DNA of 64,000 nucleotides. It comes from Chitinophaga jiangningensis. GTDB taxonomy: Bacteria > Bacteroidota > Bacteroidia > Chitinophagales > Chitinophagaceae. The position numbers and the translations under genes are program-made. The DNA lies in contig NZ_FRBL01000003.1 of assembly GCF_900142605.1 (NCBI RefSeq), positions 627,472 to 691,471 on the forward strand, given 5' to 3'. The stretch's first letter is position 1; every line of letters begins with the position of its first letter. This document shows positions 35,862 to 44,907 of this stretch, piece by piece. Under the pieces are notes generated by a model. The model ran no database searches, was not told the origin of the DNA, and saw nothing but the letters and a program-made list of their open reading frames with translations.

Positions 35862-37088
35862 TTAGGAAGATGCCGGTGCATGCGTTTTCTTAAAAGAAAC
35901 GATTGCCAGTATGATACTCGGTATCAACAGCAGGCTGCCGGTAAGAAACGGTGCCCCCGGAAAATAAACCGGGGCGGATGCTTTGGTGAAGAAAGTGAAG
36001 ATGCTGGTCATCATCAGCGGTCCGAAGATCATGGTCAAACTCACGAGGGATGTCATGGCACCCTGCAGCTCGCCCTGTTCCGTTGGTGGCACCTGGTTAC
36101 TCATAATACCCTGCAATGCAGGTCCGCAGATACCGCCCAGGCAATATGGCACCAGGTATACGAACATTTGCCATCCTTTGCCGGCAAAGGCAAATAAGGC
36201 CATACCCAGTGCATATAATGCCAGGCCTATTATCACGGAGCGTTTGGCGCCTATTTTTGGAATAATGATCCTGATCAGTCCACCCTGCACGAGGGCCACC
36301 ATCAGTCCTACGAACATCAGCGAGTAGCCTACCCACTGCTCTGTCCACTTGAATTTTTCCATGGTAAAAAATGCCCAGGTGGATTGTACCGCAAAGTTGG
36401 CTATGTATATCAGTAACAGGGAGAAGATAAGGCCGGAGATGACCGGATATTTACGTAACTGGTTAAGTGCTCCAAAGGGATTAGCTCTCGACAACTGGAA
36501 GGGACGCCTGTTTTCAGGCGCTAACGATTCCGGCAATACGAAAAGCCCATACAGGAAATTGAGGAGCGTGAGGCCAGCGGCAGCCAGGAAAGGTACTCTG
36601 GGTCCCCAGTGACTGAGTGCACCACCTAAACCCGGACCTATAATAAATCCCAGACCAAAGGCCACACCAATCAGCCCAAAGTTTTGTGCGCGTTTTTCAG
36701 GTGTGCTGATATCCGCAATATAGGCTGTACCGGTACTCATGCTCGCGCCGGTGGCTCCTGCTATTATTCTTCCTACAAACAACAAGGCGATATTAGGTGC
36801 CCAGGCCAGGAAAATATAATCGAGGCAAAAGGCGGCCAGGCAGGATAGCAATACCGGGCGGCGGCCATATGCATCGCTGAGCGCACCCACTACCGGTGCC
36901 ATAAAAAACTGGGTAATGGCATAGGCAAAAGTGAGCCAGCCAGACCACCAGGATGCGCCGCTAAGCCCTTCACCAGTAAGGGTTTCGATTAACTTAGGCA
37001 TCACGGGAATGATAATCCCGAATCCAATAACGTCGATCAGCAGGGTAACGAAGATAAAGCCCAGTGCCGCACTTTTCTTAACAGCCAT
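35862..37088 (-). CDS. MFS transporter, Tet/TCR-like drug:proton antiporter
   Basis: About 408 residues, twelve helices. Motif A GALSDAYGRRPVL lies between helices 2 and 3; the first helix reads LLIDVIGFGIIIPVMPKLI, as in TetA-type pumps, and motif C-like GxxxGPxLGG (GFIIGPGLGGAL) is in helix 5. Start at MAVKKSA (37088), because the -7 element TACGTTTG (37116-37123) lies within the longer frame. Tetracycline as substrate is possible but not shown; many such proteins export other compounds. Confidence 0.86.
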   Translation of the reverse strand: MAVKKSAALGFIFVTLLIDVIGFGIIIPVMPKLIETLTGEGLSGASWWSGWLTFAYAITQFFMAPVVGALSDAYGRRPVLLSCLAAFCLDYIFLAWAPNIALLFVGRIIAGATGASMSTGTAYIADISTPEKRAQNFGLIGVAFGLGFIIGPGLGGALSHWGPRVPFLAAAGLTLLNFLYGLFVLPESLAPENRRPFQLSRANPFGALNQLRKYPVISGLIFSLLLIYIANFAVQSTWAFFTMEKFKWTEQWVGYSLMFVGLMVALVQGGLIRIIIPKIGAKRSVIIGLALYALGMALFAFAGKGWQMFVYLVPYCLGGICGPALQGIMSNQVPPTEQGELQGAMTSLVSLTMIFGPLMMTSIFTFFTKASAPVYFPGAPFLTGSLLLIPSIILAIVSFKKTHAPASS

Positions 37089-37115
37089 GTTGCAGGTTAA
37101 ATTTTTTGCAAAATA

Positions 37116-37123
37116 CAAACGTA
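37116..37123 (-). promoter_or_regulatory. MFS gene -7 element
   Basis: TACGTTTG on the minus strand; supports the start at 37088. Confidence 0.4.
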
Positions 37124-37279
37124 ATTGGATATCAATGTATCAGGCCGGAAAATTTCCCGGCGGGGCCATCAATTGGGAAATCCGTTTTGTTTGGTCACGT
37201 ATTATGATTATTTTTATCTCAATTTTACGTAGGACACGCCCCAAACCGGTCCTTCATCTGCCAAAATTAATCTCTTGCT

Positions 37280-39298
37280 ATGCTACCGGCCAATCCTTTG
37301 AGAAGATGCCTGATGATCCCCCTGTACCTGGTAATGCTTGCGCCTGCCGTTCGTGCGCAGTCCCCAGCTACCGATAGTCTGGAAACAGCCCTGCATCAGC
37401 ATCCCGAGCCGGATCAGGCCAGAGCCGACCTGTTGAACACCACTTCCAGAAGTTATTTTACAAAGAACCCGGTGATCGCAGAAAAATATGCCGTAGAAGC
37501 TTTAGAGATCAGTCAGCGCCTCAACTACTCCAAGGGAAAAATATGGGCACAACGCAACCTGGCACTGGTAGAAAACACCCGTGGCAACCTGGATAAACAG
37601 ATGCAACTTACGCTCAGCTCTTTAAAGCTGGCCGAATCCATGAATGACGAACATACACTCAGCATTTTATATAACGATATGGGCAACATCTTTACGGAAC
37701 AAAACAGTCCGAGAGATGCATTGATCTACCTTCACAAATCACTGGTAATCAAAAAGAAATTTAAAGAAGCCTCTGAAATCAGTAAAACCCTCAATAACAT
37801 CGGATCTGCCTACCTGGCGTTACATATACTTGATTCCGCCCTGCTCTACCTGCGCCAGGCCGAAGAAATAAAAATCTCCCTGAATGACCGGCGCGGACTA
37901 GCCTATACGTACGAAAACCTGGGACTGGTGTCTATGCTGCAGCGGCGCCTCCCTGATGCGTTGCGTTACCATGAGCTGTCGTCTGAATGCTATCATGACG
38001 CGGATAACCAGCTGGGCATTGTAAAATCCAGCCTCAACCTGGCCGAAGTGCAAACCTTCATGGGTAATTTTACGGATGCGGAAAAGAACCTGACACACGC
38101 ATACGAGGTGAACAGCACGCTGAAGAACGTGAAAAATGATATGATCTATTACAAGATCAGGTATGAACTGGATAGTGCCCGCAAGGACTACCAGGCGGCG
38201 TTCGAACACTTCAAAGCCTTTACGGACCGTAATATGGGCTTCTTCAACCTGGAAAAGAGCCGGCAAATATCCAGGTCACAGGAAAAATATGAAGCAGAAA
38301 AAAAGCAGCAGGAAAACGTGCTGTTGAAAAAGGAACAACAGATTCACCTGGCTACCATTCAGCAGCAGCGTATACTTGTACTGTCGGCTGCCCTGCTGTT
38401 TGTAATCCTGCTGATGATAACGTTTATCCTTTACCGTATGTACAAGCGTCAGCAGGTGCTTACGCGGGCGCTCAACAGCAAAAACCAGGAAGTATCCTTA
38501 CAGAACCATATTATACTGGAACAAAATACTACGCTGGAAAGTCTGAATCAGGTGAAGGACAAAATATTTTCCGTTATCAGCCACGATTTACGCTCGCCCC
38601 TGGCGATACTGGAAGGTTTGTTGTTCTTATTGAAAGATGAAAAGATTGAGCCGGAGCAGTTTCGCTATTATACCGATGAGCTTTGGAGAGATGTAAAAAA
38701 CACGGCCTATATGATGGATAATATGTTGCAATGGGCCAGTAACCAGATGAAGGGCATTGGCGTAAGGGCAGATGATTTTGATTTAACGCTGCTGCTGAAC
38801 CAGGAGTTTGAGTTGCTGCAAACGCTGGCGCGACAGAAAGACGTGATGCTTCATCATGAAATCAATGGCGCCGTGCTGGTATATGCCGATCCGGAGATGA
38901 TCCGGATGGTGTTACGTAACCTGATCAACAATGCTATTAAGTTTACACCCGGTGGCGGCCGGATCACCGTAAGTGCGCGAATTGATAAAACGGCTGTGGA
39001 GGTGATGGTACGGGACAACGGTACCGGCATACCAATGGAGAATCAGCATCGCATTTTTTCCAACATCTACTACTCTACCAACGGCACCCGCAATGAAAAA
39101 GGCTGCGGGCTTGGCTTACATCTATCCAAAGATTTTGTGGAGCGCAACCACGGGCGCATCTGGTTCCACAGTACGCCGGGCAGTGGCAGCAGTTTCTCCT
39201 TTACCGTACCACTGTCAGAAGAAACGGATGCTAACGTAAGAGGGTACACGCTTATACTACAAAACGGCGGCACCAATGGCATGAGTGTCCTCAAATAG
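37280..39298 (+). CDS. TPR-containing membrane sensor histidine kinase
   Basis: 672 residues. Signal-like N-terminus, then about six tetratricopeptide repeats in the periplasm (residues 50-330, e.g. IGSAYLALHILDSALLYLRQAEEI), one transmembrane helix (ILVLSAALLFVILLMITFIL), a coiled coil, the phosphoacceptor region KIFSVISHDLRSPLAI (His), and an ATPase domain with NLINNAIKFTPGGG (N), VRDNGTGIP (D/G1) and KGCGLGLHLSKDFVERNHG (G2). No response regulator is adjacent, so it is an orphan kinase. Confidence 0.92.
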   Translation: MLPANPLRRCLMIPLYLVMLAPAVRAQSPATDSLETALHQHPEPDQARADLLNTTSRSYFTKNPVIAEKYAVEALEISQRLNYSKGKIWAQRNLALVENTRGNLDKQMQLTLSSLKLAESMNDEHTLSILYNDMGNIFTEQNSPRDALIYLHKSLVIKKKFKEASEISKTLNNIGSAYLALHILDSALLYLRQAEEIKISLNDRRGLAYTYENLGLVSMLQRRLPDALRYHELSSECYHDADNQLGIVKSSLNLAEVQTFMGNFTDAEKNLTHAYEVNSTLKNVKNDMIYYKIRYELDSARKDYQAAFEHFKAFTDRNMGFFNLEKSRQISRSQEKYEAEKKQQENVLLKKEQQIHLATIQQQRILVLSAALLFVILLMITFILYRMYKRQQVLTRALNSKNQEVSLQNHIILEQNTTLESLNQVKDKIFSVISHDLRSPLAILEGLLFLLKDEKIEPEQFRYYTDELWRDVKNTAYMMDNMLQWASNQMKGIGVRADDFDLTLLLNQEFELLQTLARQKDVMLHHEINGAVLVYADPEMIRMVLRNLINNAIKFTPGGGRITVSARIDKTAVEVMVRDNGTGIPMENQHRIFSNIYYSTNGTRNEKGCGLGLHLSKDFVERNHGRIWFHSTPGSGSSFSFTVPLSEETDANVRGYTLILQNGGTNGMSVLK

Positions 39299-39301
39299 GC
39301 C

Positions 39302-39763
39302 TTACAGCTGAAAGGCGGTAGTATGTTTGATTTCCGTCATCACAAAAGAGCTGTGCACCTGTGCGATGTTTTCGATGGTGGCCAGCTTTTGGGTAATAAA
39401 ATACTGATAGCTTTTCATATCATCCACCACTACTTTGAGCAGGTAATCATAGTTGCCCGCCAGGTGAAAGCATTCCATCACCTCTTCCAGATTCATAACG
39501 GCGGCTTCGAATTTACGGAGCAGTGGCAGGGAATGCAGCTGCAGGGATACATTGCAGTAGGCCATCAGTGTTTTTCCCACCTTTTCAGGGTCCAGGAGGG
39601 TCACATAATTACGGATGATCCCCAGTTTCTCAATCTTCTTTAGCCGTTCGTAAGTAGGTGTAACGCTGAGGCCTATACGATGCGCAATTTCTTTGGTATT
39701 GAGCTTTGCATCCTGTTGCAGCAGCTGTAAAATCCGTTTGTCCGTATGATCGAGTGTATCCAT
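39302..39763 (-). CDS. Lrp/AsnC family transcriptional regulator
   Basis: 153 residues. N-terminal winged HTH (DHTDKRILQLLQQDAKLNTKEIAHRIGLSVTPTYERLKKIEKLGII) and C-terminal RAM domain with the ligand-binding fold (MECFHLAGNYDYLLKVVVDDMKSYQYFI). It senses amino acids or other small molecules as an octamer or dimer. It is divergent from the decarboxylase gene with a 162-base shared control region, so it is a natural candidate to control that gene and itself. Promoter TATATTTG at 39833-39840. Confidence 0.94.
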   Translation of the reverse strand: MDTLDHTDKRILQLLQQDAKLNTKEIAHRIGLSVTPTYERLKKIEKLGIIRNYVTLLDPEKVGKTLMAYCNVSLQLHSLPLLRKFEAAVMNLEEVMECFHLAGNYDYLLKVVVDDMKSYQYFITQKLATIENIAQVHSSFVMTEIKHTTAFQL

Positions 39764-39790
39764 GGCAGTTTAATTTTTCTGCGGGCAGCG

Positions 39791-39807
39791 TTTACATCTC
39801 CCTAAAA
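39791..39807 (-). repeat. 17-bp dispersed motif, copy in the lrp leader
   Basis: Minus strand TTTTAGGGAGATGTAAA, near-identical to copies at 46464 and 50629. It lies in the expected untranslated leader of the lrp-like gene. Confidence 0.45.
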
Positions 39808-39832
39808 CAGTATGAAAAAACTACCCGACGCC

Positions 39833-39840
39833 CAAATATA
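39833..39840 (-). promoter_or_regulatory. -7 element of the lrp-like gene
   Basis: TATATTTG, with a TTTG 22 bases further upstream. The transcript leader would be about 65 bases. Confidence 0.45.
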
Positions 39841-39925
39841 GCCTATTTTTACTGCTTATTTACAAATAGTAGCTTCACAGCATTATATAGTAATACATTC
39901 GCAGTATCATACACCTGTAATTACC

Positions 39926-41062
39926 ATGAAAAGGAGATTTGGATTGCTCCCGGCTGACACAACGCAGCTGGAGGAGTTGTTGCATGCGGTAGCCGCAGGC
40001 ACGGCCGACTTTTTAGGCTACCCTGTAGCCAAGGATTTTGATTATAGTCCCCTGATGCCTTTTTTGCAGTACCCGCTGAATAACCTGGGGGACCCGTTTA
40101 TACCATCCACCTACAGCGTAGGTACGCGGGAGATGGAAAAATATGTGGTGGAATTTTTTGCGAAGCTGTTTCGCGCCCCCGCCAACGACTGGTGGGGATA
40201 TGTTACCAATGGCGGTTCAGAAGGTAATCTGTATGGGTTATACCTGGCCCGGGAATTATATCCTAAAGGCATGGTGTATTACAGTGCTGCCACGCATTAC
40301 AGTGTACAAAAGAACATTCATTTACTGAATATGCCCGGCATCGTTATCCGCACCCTGGAAAACGGGGAAATCGACTACGAGGACCTGGAGGCGATGATCA
40401 GCCAGCACCGGCATCTCCCTGTAATCATACTGGCCAACATTGGCACCACCATGACAGAGGCACGGGATGATGTGAAACGCATCCGGCGAATATTGGACCG
40501 CATGGCGGTACGGCAGCATTACATCCATGCCGATGGCGCGCTGTCCGGCAGTTACAGCGCCTTCCTTCAGAACAGACCAGCGTTTGATTTTGCCGATGGC
40601 GCCAATAGCATTGCCATTTCCGGCCATAAGTTTATCGGCTCACCCATCCCTTGCGGTGTGGTGGTGGCCCAGAAATCGTTTCGGGATCGTATAGCCCGCA
40701 GCGTTGCCTACATTGGCACTATGGACACCACTATTACCGGCTCCCGAAACGGCCATTCACCATTGTTTTTATGGTATGCCCTTAAACGTTATGGTGCGGA
40801 AGGACTGGCGGCGCGTGCACAGGCCGCCCTGGAAGTGGCTGCCTATGCTACCGGGCGACTGCAGGCCATCGGCATTGCCGCCTGGCGTAACCCGGATACA
40901 CTGACGGTGGTATTTCCTGCCCCGGAAGACGGGATTCGGGAAAAATGGCAATTGGCGTCTGAAAATGGATGGTCGCACATCATCTGCATGCCAGGGGTAA
41001 CCCATGCCCATATTGATGCATTTGTAGCCGAACTGGAGGCGGCGGGTGTAATGGCCTGTTAA
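39926..41062 (+). CDS. PLP-dependent histidine decarboxylase-like enzyme
   Basis: 378 residues, the same length as the Gram-negative PLP histidine decarboxylases. Recognisable parts: WGYVTNGGSEGNLYGLYLARE (PLP-phosphate site), YYSAATHYSV (His stacking on PLP), LANIGTT, HADGALSG (PLP Asp) and the Schiff-base lysine in SGHKFIGSPIPCG, then ITGSRNGHSP. Histidine is the best guess for the substrate; another aromatic or small amino acid is possible. The product would be histamine. Convergent and overlapping by four bases with the mechanosensitive-channel gene. Confidence 0.85.
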   Translation: MKRRFGLLPADTTQLEELLHAVAAGTADFLGYPVAKDFDYSPLMPFLQYPLNNLGDPFIPSTYSVGTREMEKYVVEFFAKLFRAPANDWWGYVTNGGSEGNLYGLYLARELYPKGMVYYSAATHYSVQKNIHLLNMPGIVIRTLENGEIDYEDLEAMISQHRHLPVIILANIGTTMTEARDDVKRIRRILDRMAVRQHYIHADGALSGSYSAFLQNRPAFDFADGANSIAISGHKFIGSPIPCGVVVAQKSFRDRIARSVAYIGTMDTTITGSRNGHSPLFLWYALKRYGAEGLAARAQAALEVAAYATGRLQAIGIAAWRNPDTLTVVFPAPEDGIREKWQLASENGWSHIICMPGVTHAHIDAFVAELEAAGVMAC

Positions 41063-41940
41063 ACGCCCTTTTCAGCGATAGAAATGATTTCTGTATTGAG
41101 GGTGCGGCGGATGCTCTGCTCCACTGTTTTATCCGCAAAAGGGATGATGACCTGCACTTTAAATACCACGTGATCCTTTTTGATATCGAGCGTACGAAGC
41201 AGAAAACTGTTTTTCACGTAATGATCAGAGAAGCCGTTGATTGAATTTTTCAGACGATGTTCCAGCTGATCCGGTGTGTAAGGCAGTTTTCTGTCCAGTT
41301 CAAATTCGATCGTGATTTTCTTCACGTTTTGTTTGGACTGGTTGACTATGATGGAGGTAAACACGAGGGAATTGGGAACGATGAGTTGTTCATCATCATC
41401 AGTTTGCAGCACGAGGTTGATGAGGGTGATATCAAGTATTTTCCCTTTAAAATCGCCTATCCGCACATGATCGCCGAGCGACAGCTGGTCGGAAAACATG
41501 ATGATGAGGCCATTGATGATATTGGTGATATAATCTTTGGAAAGCAGTGCGATGGCTGCCGCCACGATGGTGATACTGGTAACGAATTTTAGCAGGTCGA
41601 TACCGAAGAGAATCATAATCGACAGCAGCACAAAGATGGTATTGAGTACAGAGCTGATGCGGTTCAGGCCCAGCATGAAGTTATCCTTTTCTACCGGTTT
41701 ATTTAGCCGGCGGCGGGTGTACCAGGAGATGATGACCAGCCATGCCAGCGAGATGACGAGGTTAGCACCGAGAAAAAAAGTAAGGGCATTGGTAATGCGG
41801 AAAAGCCAGGTGAATTTATCGTAAACGGCAGCATGTTCCAGGTTAAAATATACTACACCGAGATATACCAATAATTTAACGAGGAACAGGATGCGTTCCC
41901 TGCGGTTTTTCCGTTTATAAACTTCGTCAGTAACCATCAT
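41059..41940 (-). CDS. MscS-family mechanosensitive ion channel
   Basis: About 293 residues. Four hydrophobic segments, the last being the pore helix region (FVTSITIVAAAIALLSKDYITNIINGLIIMFSDQ), followed by the MscS beta domain signature LSLGDHVRIGDFKGKILDITLINLVLQTDDDEQLIVPNSLV. The start at 41940 (MMVTDEV) is preferred over a TTG six codons earlier. It releases solutes on hypoosmotic shock. Convergent with the decarboxylase gene. Confidence 0.9.
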   Translation of the reverse strand: MMVTDEVYKRKNRRERILFLVKLLVYLGVVYFNLEHAAVYDKFTWLFRITNALTFFLGANLVISLAWLVIISWYTRRRLNKPVEKDNFMLGLNRISSVLNTIFVLLSIMILFGIDLLKFVTSITIVAAAIALLSKDYITNIINGLIIMFSDQLSLGDHVRIGDFKGKILDITLINLVLQTDDDEQLIVPNSLVFTSIIVNQSKQNVKKITIEFELDRKLPYTPDQLEHRLKNSINGFSDHYVKNSFLLRTLDIKKDHVVFKVQVIIPFADKTVEQSIRRTLNTEIISIAEKGV

Positions 41941-42015
41941 AGCAATGTAAAAGTACAACGCATGTACTTTACTGCCAAATGGCTGACAGTATAAGGCGGT
42001 AAAAAACGATAGCGG

Positions 42016-42270
42016 TTAACCCATTTTATTCAGGATTTCGTTCCAGATAATTCTGGCGATTTGTTCTGTTTCCACAATGCGTACCCGCTCAGCTACAGTA
42101 TCGGTATGATCTGCCGTAAAGCGAAGGTTTTGCGGCTCAAAATCCTGTAATACAAATGGCTTCACATCAGGCACTACTTCGTATAGCGTTTCATGTTCCT
42201 GTGCATTAACCGTGATGTTAAGTCCATATGCCTTACCATTGATTATAACTGTTACATGATGCTGTTCCAT
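42016..42270 (-). CDS. Small protein of unknown function
   Basis: About 84 residues from MEQHHVTVIINGKAYGLNI. No membrane segment, mixed alpha/beta, no family recognised. The start is set at 42270 because the longer frame runs back through the terminator at 42301-42335. Nearest upstream gene is the histone-like protein. Confidence 0.55.
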   Translation of the reverse strand: MEQHHVTVIINGKAYGLNITVNAQEHETLYEVVPDVKPFVLQDFEPQNLRFTADHTDTVAERVRIVETEQIARIIWNEILNKMG

Positions 42271-42300
42271 ACCTTTATATGGGCAAGCCCTGTGCCATAT

Positions 42301-42335
42301 AAAAAGACCGGTGTCATGCGATACCGGTCTTTTTT
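42301..42335. terminator. Bidirectional terminator
   Basis: AAGACCGGT.../ACCGGTCTT stem with A and T runs, 32 bases past the 42367 stop. Confidence 0.85.
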
Positions 42336-42366
42336 CGTATATGATCAGGAGTATGAGAAATACCAA

Positions 42367-42852
42367 TCAGGCGTGTGCCATCTTTTTGCGGCTGCTGGCC
42401 TTTTTGCGGGTAGCTGCTTTTTTTCTGGGTGCCGCTTTTTTTGCGGTAGCTCTTGTAGATTTTTTTGCGGTGCCCGCCTTAGCGGTGGATTTTCTGCCAG
42501 TAGCCTTTTTGGCGGTGGATTTTTTGGCAGTTTTACTGCGGGAAGCAGCAGTCCTGGTAGTAGATTTTTTTGCTGTTGTTTTTTTTGCGGTAGCTTTTTT
42601 AGCAGTTGCTTTTTTAGCGGTGGATTTTTTTGCAGTAGATTTTTTTGTGGTGGACCCGGAGGAGGATTTACGGGAGGCAGGTTTTTTCGGTGCTTTAGCC
42701 CCTTCTTCCCTTGCTTCAGAAATACCGATGGCAATTGCTTGTTTTGGATTAGTAACTTTCTTACCACTGCGTCCACTCTTCAGCTTTCCTTCGTGCATTT
42801 CGTGCATTACTTTTTTCACCTTCCGCTGAACAGCGCTCGAATACTTTGCCAT
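42367..42852 (-). CDS. DUF6496-like N-terminus with histone H1-like basic tail
   Basis: 161 residues. N-terminal ~45 residues (SSAVQRKVKKVMHEMHEGKLKSGRSGKKV...QAIAIGISEAREEG) fit the DUF6496 domain. The remaining ~115 residues are Lys, Ala, Thr and Ser repeats (KKSTAKK, KKATAKK), much like eukaryotic H1 tails and bacterial H1-like proteins. Net charge is very high, so DNA binding and nucleoid packing are likely. Other frames through the repeats are open by chance. Confidence 0.75.
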   Translation of the reverse strand: MAKYSSAVQRKVKKVMHEMHEGKLKSGRSGKKVTNPKQAIAIGISEAREEGAKAPKKPASRKSSSGSTTKKSTAKKSTAKKATAKKATAKKTTAKKSTTRTAASRSKTAKKSTAKKATGRKSTAKAGTAKKSTRATAKKAAPRKKAATRKKASSRKKMAHA

Positions 42853-43118
42853 AATAGAAGATTGAATGGGTTATAAAAAGTGATAACAAGGTATAGCTAT
42901 CAAAACGCAAGCCAGCGGATAATGAGCATTTTAGGGTAAAAAATCGGGGAAAGCGGGTGTGGAATGTGTGGAAATTTCTATGTATTGTGTAATGAATTGC
43001 ACTAATACCACAGTGGGGCATTTCTTCAAACGCTCTATAGCATTGACTTCCAGTCGATGGCATCAATATTGATAGCCCTACTCTTATAATTTGTTCACTA
43101 CACTATAAAAATTGCATT

Positions 43119-43433
43119 ATGGAAAACATGACTTATCAATCATTTCCCAATGGCAATCCGCAGCATAGTGCGGTAGAAAAACCTAGACACAGCAAAAGGG
43201 GTTTCGCATCGATGGACCCTGAGCAACAGAGAGCCATATCCAGAGAAGGTGGACGAGCAGCACACAAACAAGGAGTTGCACACAAGTTTACTTCAGAGGA
43301 AGCCCGCGCAGCTGGCAAAAAAGGCGGAGAAGCCGTAAGCCGGAACAGGGAACATATGGCCGCTATAGGCCGTAAGGGCGGTACCAACCGTGGCAAAAAC
43401 AAGCTGAAAGAACAACAACAGCATGTACTGTAG
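43119..43433 (+). CDS. KGG-motif general stress protein
   Basis: 104 residues, hydrophilic, Lys/Arg/Gly rich. Three glycine motifs: SREGGRAAH, KKGGEAVS and RKGGTNRG, with an ARAAG between them, as in the Con-10/GsiB-like stress proteins. The N-terminus MENMTYQSFPN may start at either Met. It is separate from, but next to, the histone-like gene. The role in desiccation or stress protection is from family knowledge. Confidence 0.8.
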   Translation: MENMTYQSFPNGNPQHSAVEKPRHSKRGFASMDPEQQRAISREGGRAAHKQGVAHKFTSEEARAAGKKGGEAVSRNREHMAAIGRKGGTNRGKNKLKEQQQHVL

Positions 43434-43454
43434 CGTCTGGAAGATATCACATAA

Positions 43455-43486
43455 TAAGCCTGTCAATGCTGACAGGCTTATTATTT
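43455..43486 (+). terminator. Terminator of the KGG gene
   Basis: Perfect 11-pair stem TAAGCCTGTCA/TGACAGGCTTA, four-base loop, T-rich tail. Confidence 0.85.
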
Positions 43487-43533
43487 AAACATATATTTTT
43501 AGCAGTTATTTCGATCAGTATCCTGTGATAACC

Positions 43534-44862
43534 CTATTTGAATAAGTATCCGAAGAGGATAAATGCCCACAACAAAGTCCACAGAATATTAAACACCTGT
43601 GCCCCGATAAAGGCCAATGCCGGTCTTCCTCCCTCCATCTTCATCAGATCACTGAAACGGGCTTCGATACCGATGCTCACAAATGCCAGTGCAAACCATA
43701 CGGTACGCAGGCTGTTAAGCACTCCGCTCGTTTGTTTCACGGTGGCAGTGCTGACTACAAATGAAAAAAACAGGGAGGCAGCAATAAAGCCTAATACAAA
43801 TTTGGGGAACCTTTCCCACACTACTTTAAGACCCGGGTTTTGCCCACCACCTTTTTCATCTTTGCTGCGGTAGCTCCACCAGATAGCGATGAAAAATGCG
43901 GCTACACCTATCAATACATTCTGGGAAAATTTGATGATTACGCCCGTGGTTACGGCCTCCGGACCTACCATTTGCGCCGCTGCGGCTACCGAAGCAGTAG
44001 TATCCAGGGTACCGCCCAGCCAGGCCCCTCCTACTACGGCCGGAATATCAAAGATCTTTACGATCCATGGCTGGAGCACCATCATAGGAATAGCCACCAG
44101 CAAAACCAGTGTTGTAACATAAGAGAGCTTGCGCTTATCACCCTGGATGGCACCACTGGCCACGATTGCAGCCGATACCCCACAGATAGACACCGCGGAG
44201 GCAAGGATAACGCCGAATTCATCATCTACCTTCAGTTTGCGGCTAAGCCACATAGAAAAGAACCATACGGCGGCTACCACCACGATGGCCTGCAACAGTC
44301 CTGGCAGACCTGCATCCACAATATTTTCAAACAGGATGCTGGAACCGAGGATCACCAGCCCTGTTTTAATAAAGAATTCAGAACGGGCGGCCTCACGCAG
44401 CCAGGCCGGCGGTTGCCCTACATTGCCCAGTAACAGACCGATAATCAGTGCGAAGATGACATATTCAAGGCCGTAATAGTTGAGGGTAGCGTTACCCGCA
44501 ATGATGAGGGAGCAAATCCCCAGCACGAAAATAACGAGGAAACCCGGCAGGTATTTTTTGAAGGACGCTCCCTGGTAATAGGTGGCCACGCTGGAAAGTA
44601 CGAGGTAAACCAGGCCAATAGCGCCTATCAGTAAAAGGTTAGCACCGGTAAATACGTTTTGGGCAAGTGTTTCACCATCTTTCCACTGAAACTTTGGTGT
44701 GGCAAATTTCAGGTCCGGGTTGGCAATGCCGGTTACCAGGATCGCCAGCAGGATCAATCCCCCCACAATGGTGGCCCACCAGTCTTCGGTGAGCGAGAAA
44801 AGTACAGATTTTTTAGGTGCCATTCCCTGCGGAACGGCCGTCACAGATGCTAATTCGGGCAT
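43534..44862 (-). CDS. YeiH/UPF0324-family putative sulfate exporter
   Basis: 442 residues, about eleven membrane segments. Family hallmarks: GLLLGNVGQPP, RSEFFIKTGLVILGSSILFENI, the ASAVSICGVSAAIVASGAI segment, and GGAWLGGTLDTTASVAAAA. The family is annotated as a putative sulfate or anion exporter in E. coli but is little studied. An internal ATG 13 codons in (MAPKKSV) is an alternative start. Not in an obvious operon. Confidence 0.87.
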   Translation of the reverse strand: MPELASVTAVPQGMAPKKSVLFSLTEDWWATIVGGLILLAILVTGIANPDLKFATPKFQWKDGETLAQNVFTGANLLLIGAIGLVYLVLSSVATYYQGASFKKYLPGFLVIFVLGICSLIIAGNATLNYYGLEYVIFALIIGLLLGNVGQPPAWLREAARSEFFIKTGLVILGSSILFENIVDAGLPGLLQAIVVVAAVWFFSMWLSRKLKVDDEFGVILASAVSICGVSAAIVASGAIQGDKRKLSYVTTLVLLVAIPMMVLQPWIVKIFDIPAVVGGAWLGGTLDTTASVAAAAQMVGPEAVTTGVIIKFSQNVLIGVAAFFIAIWWSYRSKDEKGGGQNPGLKVVWERFPKFVLGFIAASLFFSFVVSTATVKQTSGVLNSLRTVWFALAFVSIGIEARFSDLMKMEGGRPALAFIGAQVFNILWTLLWAFILFGYLFK

Positions 44863-44907
44863 GAGGGTATTTTTTTATCAGTTGACATAATGTGGAATGA
44901 CAAAATA

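Noticed and set aside
35862..37088. Acquired tetracycline-resistance gene
   Set aside because: Base use matches its neighbours and no mobile element is near; it looks like a native MFS pump.
36931..37377. 148-codon plus-strand frame before the sensor kinase
   Set aside because: It overlaps the MFS gene's first helices in antisense and the kinase start in another frame.
42193..42876. Long plus-strand and alternative minus-strand frames over the histone-like gene
   Set aside because: They arise from the low-complexity Lys/Ala codons read in other frames; the DUF6496-like start fits only the 42367-42852 frame.
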